DNA from: Clostridia bacterium
GTDB taxonomy: Bacteria; Bacillota; Clostridia; Oscillospirales; Acutalibacteraceae
Length of the DNA stretch: 47,119 nucleotides
NCBI GenBank assembly: GCA_029007095.1
Contig: JAQXHF010000027.1
Coordinates: 1 to 47,119 of the forward strand
Direction: 5' to 3'
The notes under the pieces were generated by a model. It did not search any database. It was not told the DNA's origin and saw nothing but the letters and a program-made list of their open reading frames with translations. Position numbers and translations under genes: made by a program. The first letter of the stretch is position 1. Each line of letters opens with the position of its first letter. Shown piece by piece: positions 20,097-29,213 of the stretch.

Positions 20097-20624
20097 TTAT
20101 CTTAAATTCAGTATTTTTTGTATCAGCTCGTAGGTTACCGTGCAGTCCGACAATGCCCTGTGAGAAACGCCCTCTATGCCGAAATAATCCTTTAAATAGG
20201 AGAGCTTGTGACATTTTAACTGCGGCAGAGCTTCCCGTGAAAGTTTCAGGGTATCAAGCGTTTTGTTAGACGGAGTGAAGCCGAAATTAAGCTGAGCCTG
20301 ATGCGAGATGAACCGCATATCAAAACCGATATTGTGACCGACTATAACCCTATCCTCGGCGAAGTCAAAAAATCGGCAAAGCACAGATGAAATATCGTCC
20401 GCGTCTTTGAGCATAGAGTTATCAATTCCGGTAAGATTCACTATGAAAGGATCAATGATTTTTGAAGTATATACAAGCTCCGAAAAGCTGTCCGCTATTT
20501 CGCCGCCGTCGATTTTAAGAGCGGAAATCTCGATAATATCATTGGTTGAGCAGTTGATACCGGTGGTTTCGATATCCACTACCGCGTAATCTGTCAAAGC
20601 TCTGAACTCCTGCTCGATTTTCAT
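20097..20624 (-). CDS. DEDDh 3'-5' exonuclease (PolC/DnaQ epsilon-like)
   Basis: AVVDIETTGINCSTNDIIEISALK, VGHNIGFDMRFI, HRALSDCTVTYEL. Confidence 0.9.
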   Translation of the reverse strand: MKIEQEFRALTDYAVVDIETTGINCSTNDIIEISALKIDGGEIADSFSELVYTSKIIDPFIVNLTGIDNSMLKDADDISSVLCRFFDFAEDRVIVGHNIGFDMRFISHQAQLNFGFTPSNKTLDTLKLSREALPQLKCHKLSYLKDYFGIEGVSHRALSDCTVTYELIQKILNLR

Positions 20625-20754
20625 TTTGCTCCCTCCGGCTTTCTGCTGTTATTGCTATAATTATATAGCATACGACAACAAAATTCAACAAATTTGTTGA
20701 CACAAAACTTTGCGTAAATTATAATTGTTTTATCATACACAAAGGGGGATTACA

Positions 20755-23700
20755 TTGAAAACTACAATGGCAGGAATACTCGGAAACCTCATAAAACAGG
20801 TCAAGGGTAAAATCGTAACCGATACTATGAATATTCCCGAATGGGAGAGCCGTACGGGTAAGCATATCGAACCAGGCAAGTTCGTTTATGACGACGGACT
20901 CGAAACTATAAGAATTAACGACCGCTGGAATGCGGGTTATGACGATACAAGATGGTTCTCGGCTCAGGCGGTAATTCCGCAGAGCATGGAGGGTAAAAAG
21001 CTCTATCTGCGACTGAACTTCGGCGGCGAAGCTCTCGTCAGAATCGGAGGCAAGATAGTCGGCGCTATCAGCATGGGTGAAAATTGGACGGATCGCGACC
21101 TTATTCTGATTGATGAATTAAAGGCAGGCGACAAGCTCGATATCGAGGTGGAAGCGACCGTAAACAACGGTGTTTTCTGCGACTACGCTATGGCGGGCCA
21201 AAAATACCTCACATATACCGTAGAAACCGCACGGATAGACGCTATTCACGAGGAAACAGAGCAGTATTACTTTGATTTGAACTGCGCTTTTGAATCGCTT
21301 GAACAGATAGAAGATAAGGTTATATATGAAAGAGTATATACGGCGATAGACGAATCGCTGCATTGCCTTGACTTCGACTTTGATGGCGAAGTTTTTTACT
21401 CAACCGTTCCCGCGGCAAGAAAGAAGCTTAACGATATGCTTAACGCTATCCCTGACGCTAAGCAGGGCGAGATTTGTATGCTCGGACACAGTCATCTTGA
21501 TGTCGCATGGCTGTGGACAACGAGAGAACTTGTACGCAAGACGGCGAGAACTTTCAGCAACAATCTGGCGCTTATCAAAAAATATCCTGACTTTAAATTC
21601 ACTCAGAGTCAGGCAATAGTGTATGATTATATGAAAAAATACTATCCCGATATTTTCGAGGAAGTAAAGCAGGAAGTAAAAGCCGGTAGATGGGAAATAG
21701 TCGGCAACGCGTGGGTTGAGGCCGACACAAACCTTGCAAGTGGCGAATCGCTAATCCGTCAGCTTCTTTACGGCAGAGAATTCTTTATGAAAGAATTCGG
21801 CGTCTGCTCCGATACATACTGGCTGCCCGACTGCTTCGGTTTTACCTGGGCGCTGCCGCAGATAATCAAGCGCTCCGGTATGAAATATTTTTATACTGCC
21901 AAGCTCTATTATAACGCTACGCATAAATTCCCGTATTCGGTATTTAACTGGAAATCTCACAGCGGCGACGAGGTAATTGCCTGCGTTCAGCAGCAGCATT
22001 ACGAGGGAGAATATAACGCTGCTTATATACGCGATTGCTGGGAACGCAGCAATCAGGAGGACATTACTTCAAAAGCGGTAGGCTGCTTCGGCTACGGCGA
22101 CGGCGGCGGCGGTTGCACCGTTACAATGGTTGAAAATTCCAAGCGTTTCGAGAATATGCCCGGTATGCCCAAGGCTCGCAACACCTTTGCACGGGATTTC
22201 TTTGATGGTATGGAGCAGTATAAGGACGAGCTTCCGACCTTTAACGATGAGATGTACTACGAAAATCATCGCGGTACTTTCACAAGTCAGGCGTTTATCA
22301 AGAAGAATAACCGCAGAGGCGAGTTTATGTTCAGAAACGCTGAATTTGTAAATGTGCTCAGCTCTCTTGTTTTCGGCTCCGAATATCCGGGCGAGGAAAT
22401 GGAAAAGGGTTGGAAAATACTTCTTACCAATCAGTTCCACGATATTCTTCCCGGAACATCTATCCATGAAGCTATGGAAATGACAAGGCAGGAATATGCC
22501 GAGATGAACGAGATCGGCGGCGAACTTATCGGTTCTGCGATGAATACGCTGAATTCTCAGATAACCGTTGACGGAAATGGCGTCATAGTCTGGAATATGA
22601 ATTCGATGCCGCAGAGCGGAATTGTCAGCGCAGAGCTTCCGTTTGATTGCGGTTCGCTCACGGCAGCCGACGGAAAACTCTGCAAATTCACCAAGGACGG
22701 CAGAAAGATTACATTCATTGCCGAAGATGTACCGCCTATGGGATATGCCGTTTTCAAAGCGGTCGAAAGCGCGGCAGAAAGCGAAAAGGTTACCGCAAAG
22801 AAAAATCTGCTTGAAAACTCCAAGCTGAGAGTCGAGCTTGACGAGAACGGAAATATAGAAAGACTTTATGATAAAGTGAACGACAGAGAAGTTCTGACCG
22901 GCAAGGGCAATCGTCTCTGCATTTTCCAGGATAAGCCGATTCACGAGAGCGCATGGAACCTCGAACTTAACTATCAGAAAAAGCGTTGGGATATCGACAA
23001 AGCCGACAGCGTAGAGGTTATCGAAGCGAGCGAAGTCCGCGGAGTTGTCCGTACAGTTCGCACTTTCAACAAGTCTGTTATAACACAGGATATAATTCTT
23101 CGCGCCGACGCCGATTATGTTGATTTTGATACAAGCGTTGATTGGCACGAAACCGAAAAGGTGCTCAAAGCCGAATTCCCGGTAAGCGTTAAGAATAATT
23201 ATGCAAACTACGAGATAGCTCACGGCTCGATAAGCCGCCCGACTCATTGGAACTATTCGACCGACCTCGTAAGATTTGAGGTTTGCGGCCATAAATGGGC
23301 AGACCTTTCGGAGGGCGACTACGGAGTAAGTATAATTAACGACTGTAAGTACGGCTATGACATTAAGGACAGCCGTATGCGAATAACCTTGATGCGCGCT
23401 CCGATTTGCCCCGATCCGGTCGGCGACAAGGGCGTAAACACCTTCGTTTACAGACTGTATCCTCATGCCGGCAGTTGGGAGCAGGCAGATACCGTAAAGT
23501 ATGCTTTTGAGCTGAATCAGCCTCTCAAAGGCTTTGCCGCAGAGAATCAGAGCGGCTCGCTTCCCGAATCACATTCGTTTATCACGGTTAACCGAGAGGA
23601 AGTAATCATTGACGCAGTTAAACCGGCTCAGGACGGCAACGGAATCATTATCCGTATGTATGAATCGGAGAATAAGCGCGGCAATGTAGAAGTCAAGCTC

Positions 23701-23835
23701 GGCTTCGGAAAATTCAGCAAGGTTGTCGAATGTAACCTTATGGAAGTCGATGAGAACGAAATTCCGTTTAACGGTAATTCATTTAACCTCTTCATCACTC
23801 CGAATCAGGTTCGTACTTTCAGGCTTATTCCCTGA
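20755..23835 (+). CDS. Alpha-mannosidase, glycoside hydrolase family 38
   Basis: 1026-aa protein; GHSHLDVAWLWTTRE, VGNAWVEADTNLASGES, YWLPDCFGFTWALPQI; TTG start at 20755 preceded by AAAGGGGG SD. Confidence 0.94.
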   Translation: MKTTMAGILGNLIKQVKGKIVTDTMNIPEWESRTGKHIEPGKFVYDDGLETIRINDRWNAGYDDTRWFSAQAVIPQSMEGKKLYLRLNFGGEALVRIGGKIVGAISMGENWTDRDLILIDELKAGDKLDIEVEATVNNGVFCDYAMAGQKYLTYTVETARIDAIHEETEQYYFDLNCAFESLEQIEDKVIYERVYTAIDESLHCLDFDFDGEVFYSTVPAARKKLNDMLNAIPDAKQGEICMLGHSHLDVAWLWTTRELVRKTARTFSNNLALIKKYPDFKFTQSQAIVYDYMKKYYPDIFEEVKQEVKAGRWEIVGNAWVEADTNLASGESLIRQLLYGREFFMKEFGVCSDTYWLPDCFGFTWALPQIIKRSGMKYFYTAKLYYNATHKFPYSVFNWKSHSGDEVIACVQQQHYEGEYNAAYIRDCWERSNQEDITSKAVGCFGYGDGGGGCTVTMVENSKRFENMPGMPKARNTFARDFFDGMEQYKDELPTFNDEMYYENHRGTFTSQAFIKKNNRRGEFMFRNAEFVNVLSSLVFGSEYPGEEMEKGWKILLTNQFHDILPGTSIHEAMEMTRQEYAEMNEIGGELIGSAMNTLNSQITVDGNGVIVWNMNSMPQSGIVSAELPFDCGSLTAADGKLCKFTKDGRKITFIAEDVPPMGYAVFKAVESAAESEKVTAKKNLLENSKLRVELDENGNIERLYDKVNDREVLTGKGNRLCIFQDKPIHESAWNLELNYQKKRWDIDKADSVEVIEASEVRGVVRTVRTFNKSVITQDIILRADADYVDFDTSVDWHETEKVLKAEFPVSVKNNYANYEIAHGSISRPTHWNYSTDLVRFEVCGHKWADLSEGDYGVSIINDCKYGYDIKDSRMRITLMRAPICPDPVGDKGVNTFVYRLYPHAGSWEQADTVKYAFELNQPLKGFAAENQSGSLPESHSFITVNREEVIIDAVKPAQDGNGIIIRMYESENKRGNVEVKLGFGKFSKVVECNLMEVDENEIPFNGNSFNLFITPNQVRTFRLIP

Positions 23836-23863
23836 TTTTCGGTTCACCTCACATAAAAACCAG

Positions 23864-23902
23864 GGCGCTGTAAAAAAACGAAAGTTTTTTACAGCGCCTT
23901 TT
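23864..23902 (+). terminator. Strong intrinsic terminator after alpha-mannosidase
   Basis: GGCGCTGTAAAAAAAC GAAA GTTTTTTACAGCGCC + TTTT, about 15 bp. Confidence 0.85.
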
Positions 23903-23913
23903 AAGGTGATGGG

Positions 23914-24150
23914 AAAAAAAGATGAAGAACGGACAAACTGAGCAAAATCAAGACTTTCGTCTTGATTTTGTCTGCCCGACGGCGTACAAAGGTACGCCGA
24001 GTGGCGAAGTTTGTTCGTAGTATAAAACATAAAATATTTACATTTTACACTTTAATGTAATTTTATGGGGTTCTTACGGTTTTCCATACCGAAGAATCCC
24101 CTTGTATTATACGGTTTTATACGGTCTTCGCTTTTTTTACATCCCCTTTT
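23914..24150. repeat. Structured intergenic repeat, copy 1
   Basis: Near-identical (inverted) to 46879-47119; contains hairpins AAAATCAAGAC-TTTC-GTCTTGATTTT, CGGCGTAC-AAAG-GTACGCCG, TTACATT...AATGTAA, GGGGTTCTT...AAGAA(T)CCCC. Confidence 0.93.
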
Positions 24151-24151
24151 A

Positions 24152-25429
24152 TTATTTTTTCTTTATTTTTTCCCAATATTCCTTTGCCGCCTGTTCGTTT
24201 TTATTTTGTCCGTATTCGTAATAAACTGCGTCTTTCAGAGCGTCGGGAAGATATTGCTGTTGAACCCAATGGTTAGGGTAATCGTGGGGGTAATCATAAA
24301 ACTGTCCTTTATTCTGATTATCCTCGCCGTCATAATGCATATTTTGAAGTTGGCGCGGTATCGGTCCGCTTTTTCCCTTTTTTACATCAGCCATAGCGGC
24401 GTTTATTGCGTTGTATGCCGAATTCGATTTAGGCGCATTGCATACAAGCACAACCGCGTCTGCAAGCGGAATCCTTGCTTCGGGAAGTCCTACCGACATG
24501 GCGATATCGACGGCGGCCTTTACTATCGGCAATATCATAGGATATGCAAGTCCTACATCTTCGCTTGCACACACCATCAGCCGTCGGCAGGCGGAGGGAA
24601 GATCCCCGGCGTCAAGCAGCCGTGCAAGATAGTGGAGAGCGGCGTTTGGATCAGAACCTCTCATTGATTTCTGATAAGCAGAGACGATATCGTAATGCTC
24701 GTCGCCGTCACGATCATATTTCATTGCGCTGCGCTGTGTCAGAGCTTTTGCCGTTTCCGGCGTAATTTCAATATTTCCGTGCAAATCGGGCTTGGTAGAA
24801 AGCACGCACAGTTCAACGGAATTCATGGCTTTCCTGACATCGCCGCCACAGGCGAACGCTATATGCTTTATTGCTTGCTCGTTGACCGTAATTTTTACTT
24901 GATTTTTATTTTCAAGATATCCGAAAGCGCGTTTTATGGCAGGGGTTATTTCCTCAGGCGAAACCGATTTGAATTCAAAAACAGTTGAACGGCTGAGAAT
25001 TGCGTTGTAAACATAAAAATACGGATTTTCGGTGGTGGACGCGATAAGCGTTATTGAGCCGTCCTCTATAAATTCAAGCAGGGTTTGCTGCTGCTTTTTA
25101 TTGAAATACTGTATCTCGTCAAGGTAGAGCAGGATACCGTTCTGAGCTTCAAAGGTGTCGAGCTTTGAAATCACGGCTTTTATATCCGCTGTGCCGGCGG
25201 TTGTTCCGTTGAGCTTACAGAGCTTACGGTTTGTGGTTTTTGCGATTATGGAAGCGACTGTTGTTTTTCCCGTGCCTGACGGCCCGTAAAAAATCATATT
25301 CGGCAGAGTGCCGGATTCTATTATATTTCGCAGAGGTTTGCCTTCGCCTATCAGATGAGTCTGGCCGACAACATCGTCAAGAGTGCTTGGACGGATTTCC
25401 TGCGCCAATGGCTCGGACACAATTCTCAC
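24152..25429 (-). CDS. rarA: Replication-associated recombination protein A (AAA+ ATPase, MgsA/RarA)
   Basis: RPSTLDDVVGQTHLIGEGKPLRNIIESG, FYGPSGTGKTTVA, LDEIQYFNKKQQQTLL. Confidence 0.94.
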   Translation of the reverse strand: MRIVSEPLAQEIRPSTLDDVVGQTHLIGEGKPLRNIIESGTLPNMIFYGPSGTGKTTVASIIAKTTNRKLCKLNGTTAGTADIKAVISKLDTFEAQNGILLYLDEIQYFNKKQQQTLLEFIEDGSITLIASTTENPYFYVYNAILSRSTVFEFKSVSPEEITPAIKRAFGYLENKNQVKITVNEQAIKHIAFACGGDVRKAMNSVELCVLSTKPDLHGNIEITPETAKALTQRSAMKYDRDGDEHYDIVSAYQKSMRGSDPNAALHYLARLLDAGDLPSACRRLMVCASEDVGLAYPMILPIVKAAVDIAMSVGLPEARIPLADAVVLVCNAPKSNSAYNAINAAMADVKKGKSGPIPRQLQNMHYDGEDNQNKGQFYDYPHDYPNHWVQQQYLPDALKDAVYYEYGQNKNEQAAKEYWEKIKKK

Positions 25430-25481
25430 CTCGATTTATCGTGAATTTCGGTATATATTATATATCAAATGTCGCGCCTTT

Positions 25482-25525
25482 ACAAGTATATTTCCAACTT
25501 TAAACAAGTATATTTCCAACTTTAA
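25482..25525. repeat. Perfect 22-bp tandem duplication
   Basis: (ACAAGTATATTTCCAACTTTAA)x2, in the divergent rarA / acyl-CoA ligase intergenic region. Confidence 0.97.
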
Positions 25526-25593
25526 ATATTACTTGCTTTTAGTATCTTATTGTGATATAATTAAAAAGATTTTGGAATAGGGGCATATGTTGG

Positions 25594-27228
25594 ATGAAAA
25601 AGAAAGATAAAATAAATAAAATGAAGTCTTTCCCCGATTTTGTCACGGTAAAGGATATTGTCGCTTACGGTGCAAAAAACGGAGGAGATAAAAAACAATT
25701 TATGTATACCGATCTCGGCAAAAAGGTTGCGACAAAAACCTTTAACGAGGTCTGGTATGACTCTACCGGAATGGGACAGTATCTTTATTCCAAAGGTATG
25801 AGGAACAAGAAAGTAGCTATTCTCGGTGAGAACAGCTATTATTGGATTGCTTGTTACTATGCCGTGGTAACGGGCAGAATAGTTGCGGTTCCTCTTGATC
25901 CGAAGCTTCCGACAGCCGACCTTGCGGATATACTTATCAGAAGCGGCTGTGAAGGACTTATTTACAGCGATGATTTTGCGTCCGACGCCGAAGCTTTAAA
26001 AAATACACCGGGCGTTGCCGTAAAAGAGTATTTCAGAATGGATGATGTCGAAAATCTCGCTAAGCTCGGCCATGCAGAACTTAAAAAAGGAGCCGAAAGC
26101 TATCTTGACGACGAGGTCTTGCCCGACGATCTTGCATTCATCGTATATACATCGGGAACAACCGGTAAGAGTAAGGGCGTTATGCTTACTCAGAAAAATG
26201 TTGCAACAGATGTAACCTCTACCTGCCGCGTAATGTGTGCAGAGAACGCTATCGCGTTTCTCCCGTTCCACCATTGCTTCTCATGGGGAAGCGCTCTCTT
26301 TGCGAGCTGTGTATTCACGGAGTGGGGATATATATGTCCGAGCCTGAGAACCCTTGAAAAAGATATCAAGGATTATCACCCTCAGAATTTCTCGGCAGTT
26401 CCGCTTGCCGTCGAAACTATTTATAAAAAAATATGGTTTACGGTAAAGAAGCAGGGCAAGGAAGAAATACTTAAAAAAGGACTTAAAATCAGCAAGTTCC
26501 TTTTGAAATTCGGCATAGATATCAGGCGTAAAATTTTCAAAGAGGTTATCGACAATCTCGGCGGCAATCTTGAAGTCATAATTTGCGGCGGCGCATACCT
26601 CGACACCAAGTATGAGCAGGGGTTGACCGATCTCGGAATTCAGATTATAAACGGATACGGAATCTCGGAGTGTTCCCCGATAGTTACCGTTAATCGTATT
26701 GATAATTATAAATTCGGCAGCGTAGGTTTGCCTATCCCGTGCAACGAGGTTAAAATCAACGAGCCTGACGCAGACGGCGTCGGTGAGATTTATGTCCGCG
26801 GAACTAATGTTATGAAGGGCTACTACAACGATCCCGAATCTACTGCGGAAGCGTTTGACGGCGACTGGTTCAAGACGGGCGACTTCGGCAGACTCGACGA
26901 AGACGGATTCCTCTTCTTTGTCGGCAGGAAGAAAAATCTCATAGTTCTTTCAAACGGTAAAAATGTTTCTCCGGAGGAGCTTGAAGATAAGCTCATTTCC
27001 ATAGATTATGTAAAGGAAGTTGTTGTCTACGGCGAAAACGATATGATAACGGCCGAATTCTTCCTTGATACGGTTTTGGAGCCTGAGGCTGAAAAGAAGA
27101 TTAAATCCGATGTTAATAACCTTAACAAGCAGCTTCCGGGATATAAGCGTATCGCAAAAATAAAAACCCGCGATTCGGAATTCCCGAAGACTACGACTCT
27201 CAAAATACGAAGGAATTATAAAAATTAA
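25594..27228 (+). CDS. AMP-dependent synthetase/ligase (long-chain acyl-CoA synthetase-like), paralog 1
   Basis: YTSGTTGKSKGVMLTQ, GYGISECSPIVTVN, GDWFKTGDFGRLDEDGFLFFVGRKKNLIVLSNGKNV. Confidence 0.9.
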   Translation: MKKKDKINKMKSFPDFVTVKDIVAYGAKNGGDKKQFMYTDLGKKVATKTFNEVWYDSTGMGQYLYSKGMRNKKVAILGENSYYWIACYYAVVTGRIVAVPLDPKLPTADLADILIRSGCEGLIYSDDFASDAEALKNTPGVAVKEYFRMDDVENLAKLGHAELKKGAESYLDDEVLPDDLAFIVYTSGTTGKSKGVMLTQKNVATDVTSTCRVMCAENAIAFLPFHHCFSWGSALFASCVFTEWGYICPSLRTLEKDIKDYHPQNFSAVPLAVETIYKKIWFTVKKQGKEEILKKGLKISKFLLKFGIDIRRKIFKEVIDNLGGNLEVIICGGAYLDTKYEQGLTDLGIQIINGYGISECSPIVTVNRIDNYKFGSVGLPIPCNEVKINEPDADGVGEIYVRGTNVMKGYYNDPESTAEAFDGDWFKTGDFGRLDEDGFLFFVGRKKNLIVLSNGKNVSPEELEDKLISIDYVKEVVVYGENDMITAEFFLDTVLEPEAEKKIKSDVNNLNKQLPGYKRIAKIKTRDSEFPKTTTLKIRRNYKN

Positions 27229-27338
27229 GAAATACAAAATAAATATAATATAAACAATATGGTATTATAATTTCAAACGGCTTATTGCAATTTATTTTGC
27301 ATAATATAACAGCGATTAATTAAGTGGAGGAATTTTAT

Positions 27339-28961
27339 ATGGGTAAGAAAGTCAACATTCCTGCTATACCGGAGCTTCAAACCGTTAAAGAGATAGTTGC
27401 TTACGGTGCTGAACATGGCAAGGATAAAAAGCAGTATATGTATATGAATCTCCAAAATGAAGTTTGCACAAAAACTTTCAATGAGGTTTGGTACGATACT
27501 ACCGGACTCGGTCAGTATCTTTATAAAATCGGTATGAGAGGCAAAAAGGTCGCAATAGTCAGCGAAAACAGCTATAATTGGGTTGCGGCTTATTACTCGA
27601 TTATTACAGGAAAAATGACTGCGGTTCCTCTCGATCCCAAGCTCCCGTATGAAGATATAGCGCAGCTTATTGCTCACAGCGAATGTGAAGCGGTTTATTA
27701 CAGCGATGAATTTGCACCGGCTATGGATGTTGTTAAAAAGACTCCCGGCGTTATTGTTAAAGAATATATAAGACTTGACGATATGGACAATCTTGTAAAA
27801 ATCGGACATTCCGAGGTTGAAAACGGCGCGGAGAATTATCTTGACGATGAGGTTTTGCCCGAAGACCTTGCATTTATAGTTTACACATCGGGAACTACCG
27901 GCAAGAGCAAGGGCGTTATGCTTACTCAGAATAATGTCGCGTCCGATGTTATAGCTTCGCTGAAAGTTATGACAGGCGGCCACGCTATCGGATTTTTACC
28001 GCTTCATCATTGCTTCTCGTGGGTAGGCGCTCTGTTTACAGGCTGTATGCTTACCGAGTGGGGATATATTTGCCGCAGCCTTAAAGATATCCAGAAAGAT
28101 ATGGAAACATATCATCCGCAGAATTTCTCGGCTGTTCCGCTTGCCGTTGAAACTATATATAAAAAGATTTGGTACACCGCCAAAAAGACCGGCAGAGAGG
28201 AAGTTCTCAAAAAAGGTCTTAAAATCAGCAATTTCCTTATGAAGCTCGGAATTGACAAGAGAAGAAAGCTGTTTAAGCAGATTATCGACGGTCTCGGCGG
28301 CGAGCTTGAAATTATCGTTTGCGGCGGAGCTTATCTTGACGAGAAATATGAAAAAGGTATGTACGATTTCGGCGTTCAGATAATAAACGGATACGGTATT
28401 ACCGAGTGTTCTCCCGCAGTTACGGTTAACAGAATTGATAATTACAAAATGGGCAGCGCAGGATTGCCGCTTCCCTGCAACGAAATAAAAATTCATGAAC
28501 CCGACGAGGACGGCGTGGGCGAAATCTATGTCAGAGGCTCCAATGTTATGAAGGGTTACTACAAAGATCCTGAGGCTACTGCCGAAGTCTTCGACGGCGA
28601 ATGGTTCAAGACGGGCGACTACGGCAGAATTGACGAGGACGGCTTCCTTTTCTTTGTCGGAAGAAAGAAGAATCTTATCGTCCTTTCCAACGGCAAGAAT
28701 GTTTCTCCTGAGGAGATAGAGGATAAGCTGTCAACTATCGAATATGTCAAAGAGGTAGTTGTCTACGAGGAGGATAGCTGTATAACAGCCGAATTCTTCC
28801 TTGATACGATTTCAACCCCTGACGCCAAGGACAGAATTAAGGCCGATGTCAACGAGATAAACAAGAAGATGCCGCGCTATAAGCAGGTAACGAAAGTAAA
28901 AACTCGTGATGTTGAGTTCCCCAAGACAACAACGCTTAAAATACTCAGGAATTACAAATAA
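27339..28961 (+). CDS. AMP-dependent synthetase/ligase (long-chain acyl-CoA synthetase-like), paralog 2
   Basis: Same motifs as upstream ORF and highly similar over full length; ATG 27339 preceded by GGAGG. Confidence 0.9.
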   Translation: MGKKVNIPAIPELQTVKEIVAYGAEHGKDKKQYMYMNLQNEVCTKTFNEVWYDTTGLGQYLYKIGMRGKKVAIVSENSYNWVAAYYSIITGKMTAVPLDPKLPYEDIAQLIAHSECEAVYYSDEFAPAMDVVKKTPGVIVKEYIRLDDMDNLVKIGHSEVENGAENYLDDEVLPEDLAFIVYTSGTTGKSKGVMLTQNNVASDVIASLKVMTGGHAIGFLPLHHCFSWVGALFTGCMLTEWGYICRSLKDIQKDMETYHPQNFSAVPLAVETIYKKIWYTAKKTGREEVLKKGLKISNFLMKLGIDKRRKLFKQIIDGLGGELEIIVCGGAYLDEKYEKGMYDFGVQIINGYGITECSPAVTVNRIDNYKMGSAGLPLPCNEIKIHEPDEDGVGEIYVRGSNVMKGYYKDPEATAEVFDGEWFKTGDYGRIDEDGFLFFVGRKKNLIVLSNGKNVSPEEIEDKLSTIEYVKEVVVYEEDSCITAEFFLDTISTPDAKDRIKADVNEINKKMPRYKQVTKVKTRDVEFPKTTTLKILRNYK

Positions 28962-29001
28962 GGTAAAATAGTTAAAAGATAAATTAAAAAATAAGCGATA
29001 A

Positions 29002-29046
29002 AGCAGGTGCAATTGTGGATTTTCTACAAAAAACGCCTGCTTTTTT
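29002..29046 (+). terminator. Intrinsic terminator after acyl-CoA ligase paralog 2
   Basis: AGCAGGTG...CGCCTGCT stem + TTTTTT, with inner TTGTGG/CTACAA stem. Confidence 0.8.
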
Positions 29047-29090
29047 CTAATAAAACTTTTTGAATACTCGGCTATTTTTTTAATTTAGCA

Positions 29091-29119
29091 TTTACGCCGG
29101 CACATAATTATGTTATAAT
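29091..29119 (+). promoter_or_regulatory. Candidate promoter of hydrogenase operon
   Basis: TTTACG - 17 nt - TATAAT; -35 is weak. Confidence 0.45.
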
Positions 29120-29213
29120 CATATAGTATTTATGCTGTAAACGCATAGCACAAAGACGCTGTGAACGCTTCGACGGTTCACGGTTCATCTTGCTGCAAAG
29201 GAGGAACAACCAA

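Noticed and set aside
22069-23466. 465-aa minus-strand ORF antisense to the alpha-mannosidase
   Set aside because: Shadow ORF created by codon bias of the real GH38 gene; no recognisable domain, no RBS, Cys/Arg-rich random-looking composition.
23779-24030. 83-aa ORF MFYTTNKLRHSAYLCTPSGRQNQDES... across the repeat
   Set aside because: Formed by reading through hairpins of the repeat and the mannosidase terminator; no RBS. The one-nt indels between repeat copies do not suggest coding constraint.
23914-24150. MITE or IS remnant
   Set aside because: No terminal inverted repeats, no identifiable target-site duplication and no transposase fragment; boundary at the far end of copy 2 is outside the window, so this is not fully excluded.
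24065-24667. 200-aa ORF MGFLRFSIPKNPLVLYGFIRSSLFLHPL... and the related 46587-46925 ORF
   Set aside because: Shared LYGFIRSSLFLHPL segment comes only from the intergenic repeat translated in one frame; the rest runs antisense to rarA or aroQ.
29134-29168. CRISPR-like repeat from the GCTGTRAACGC pair
   Set aside because: Only two short units, no further spacers and no cas genes in the window.
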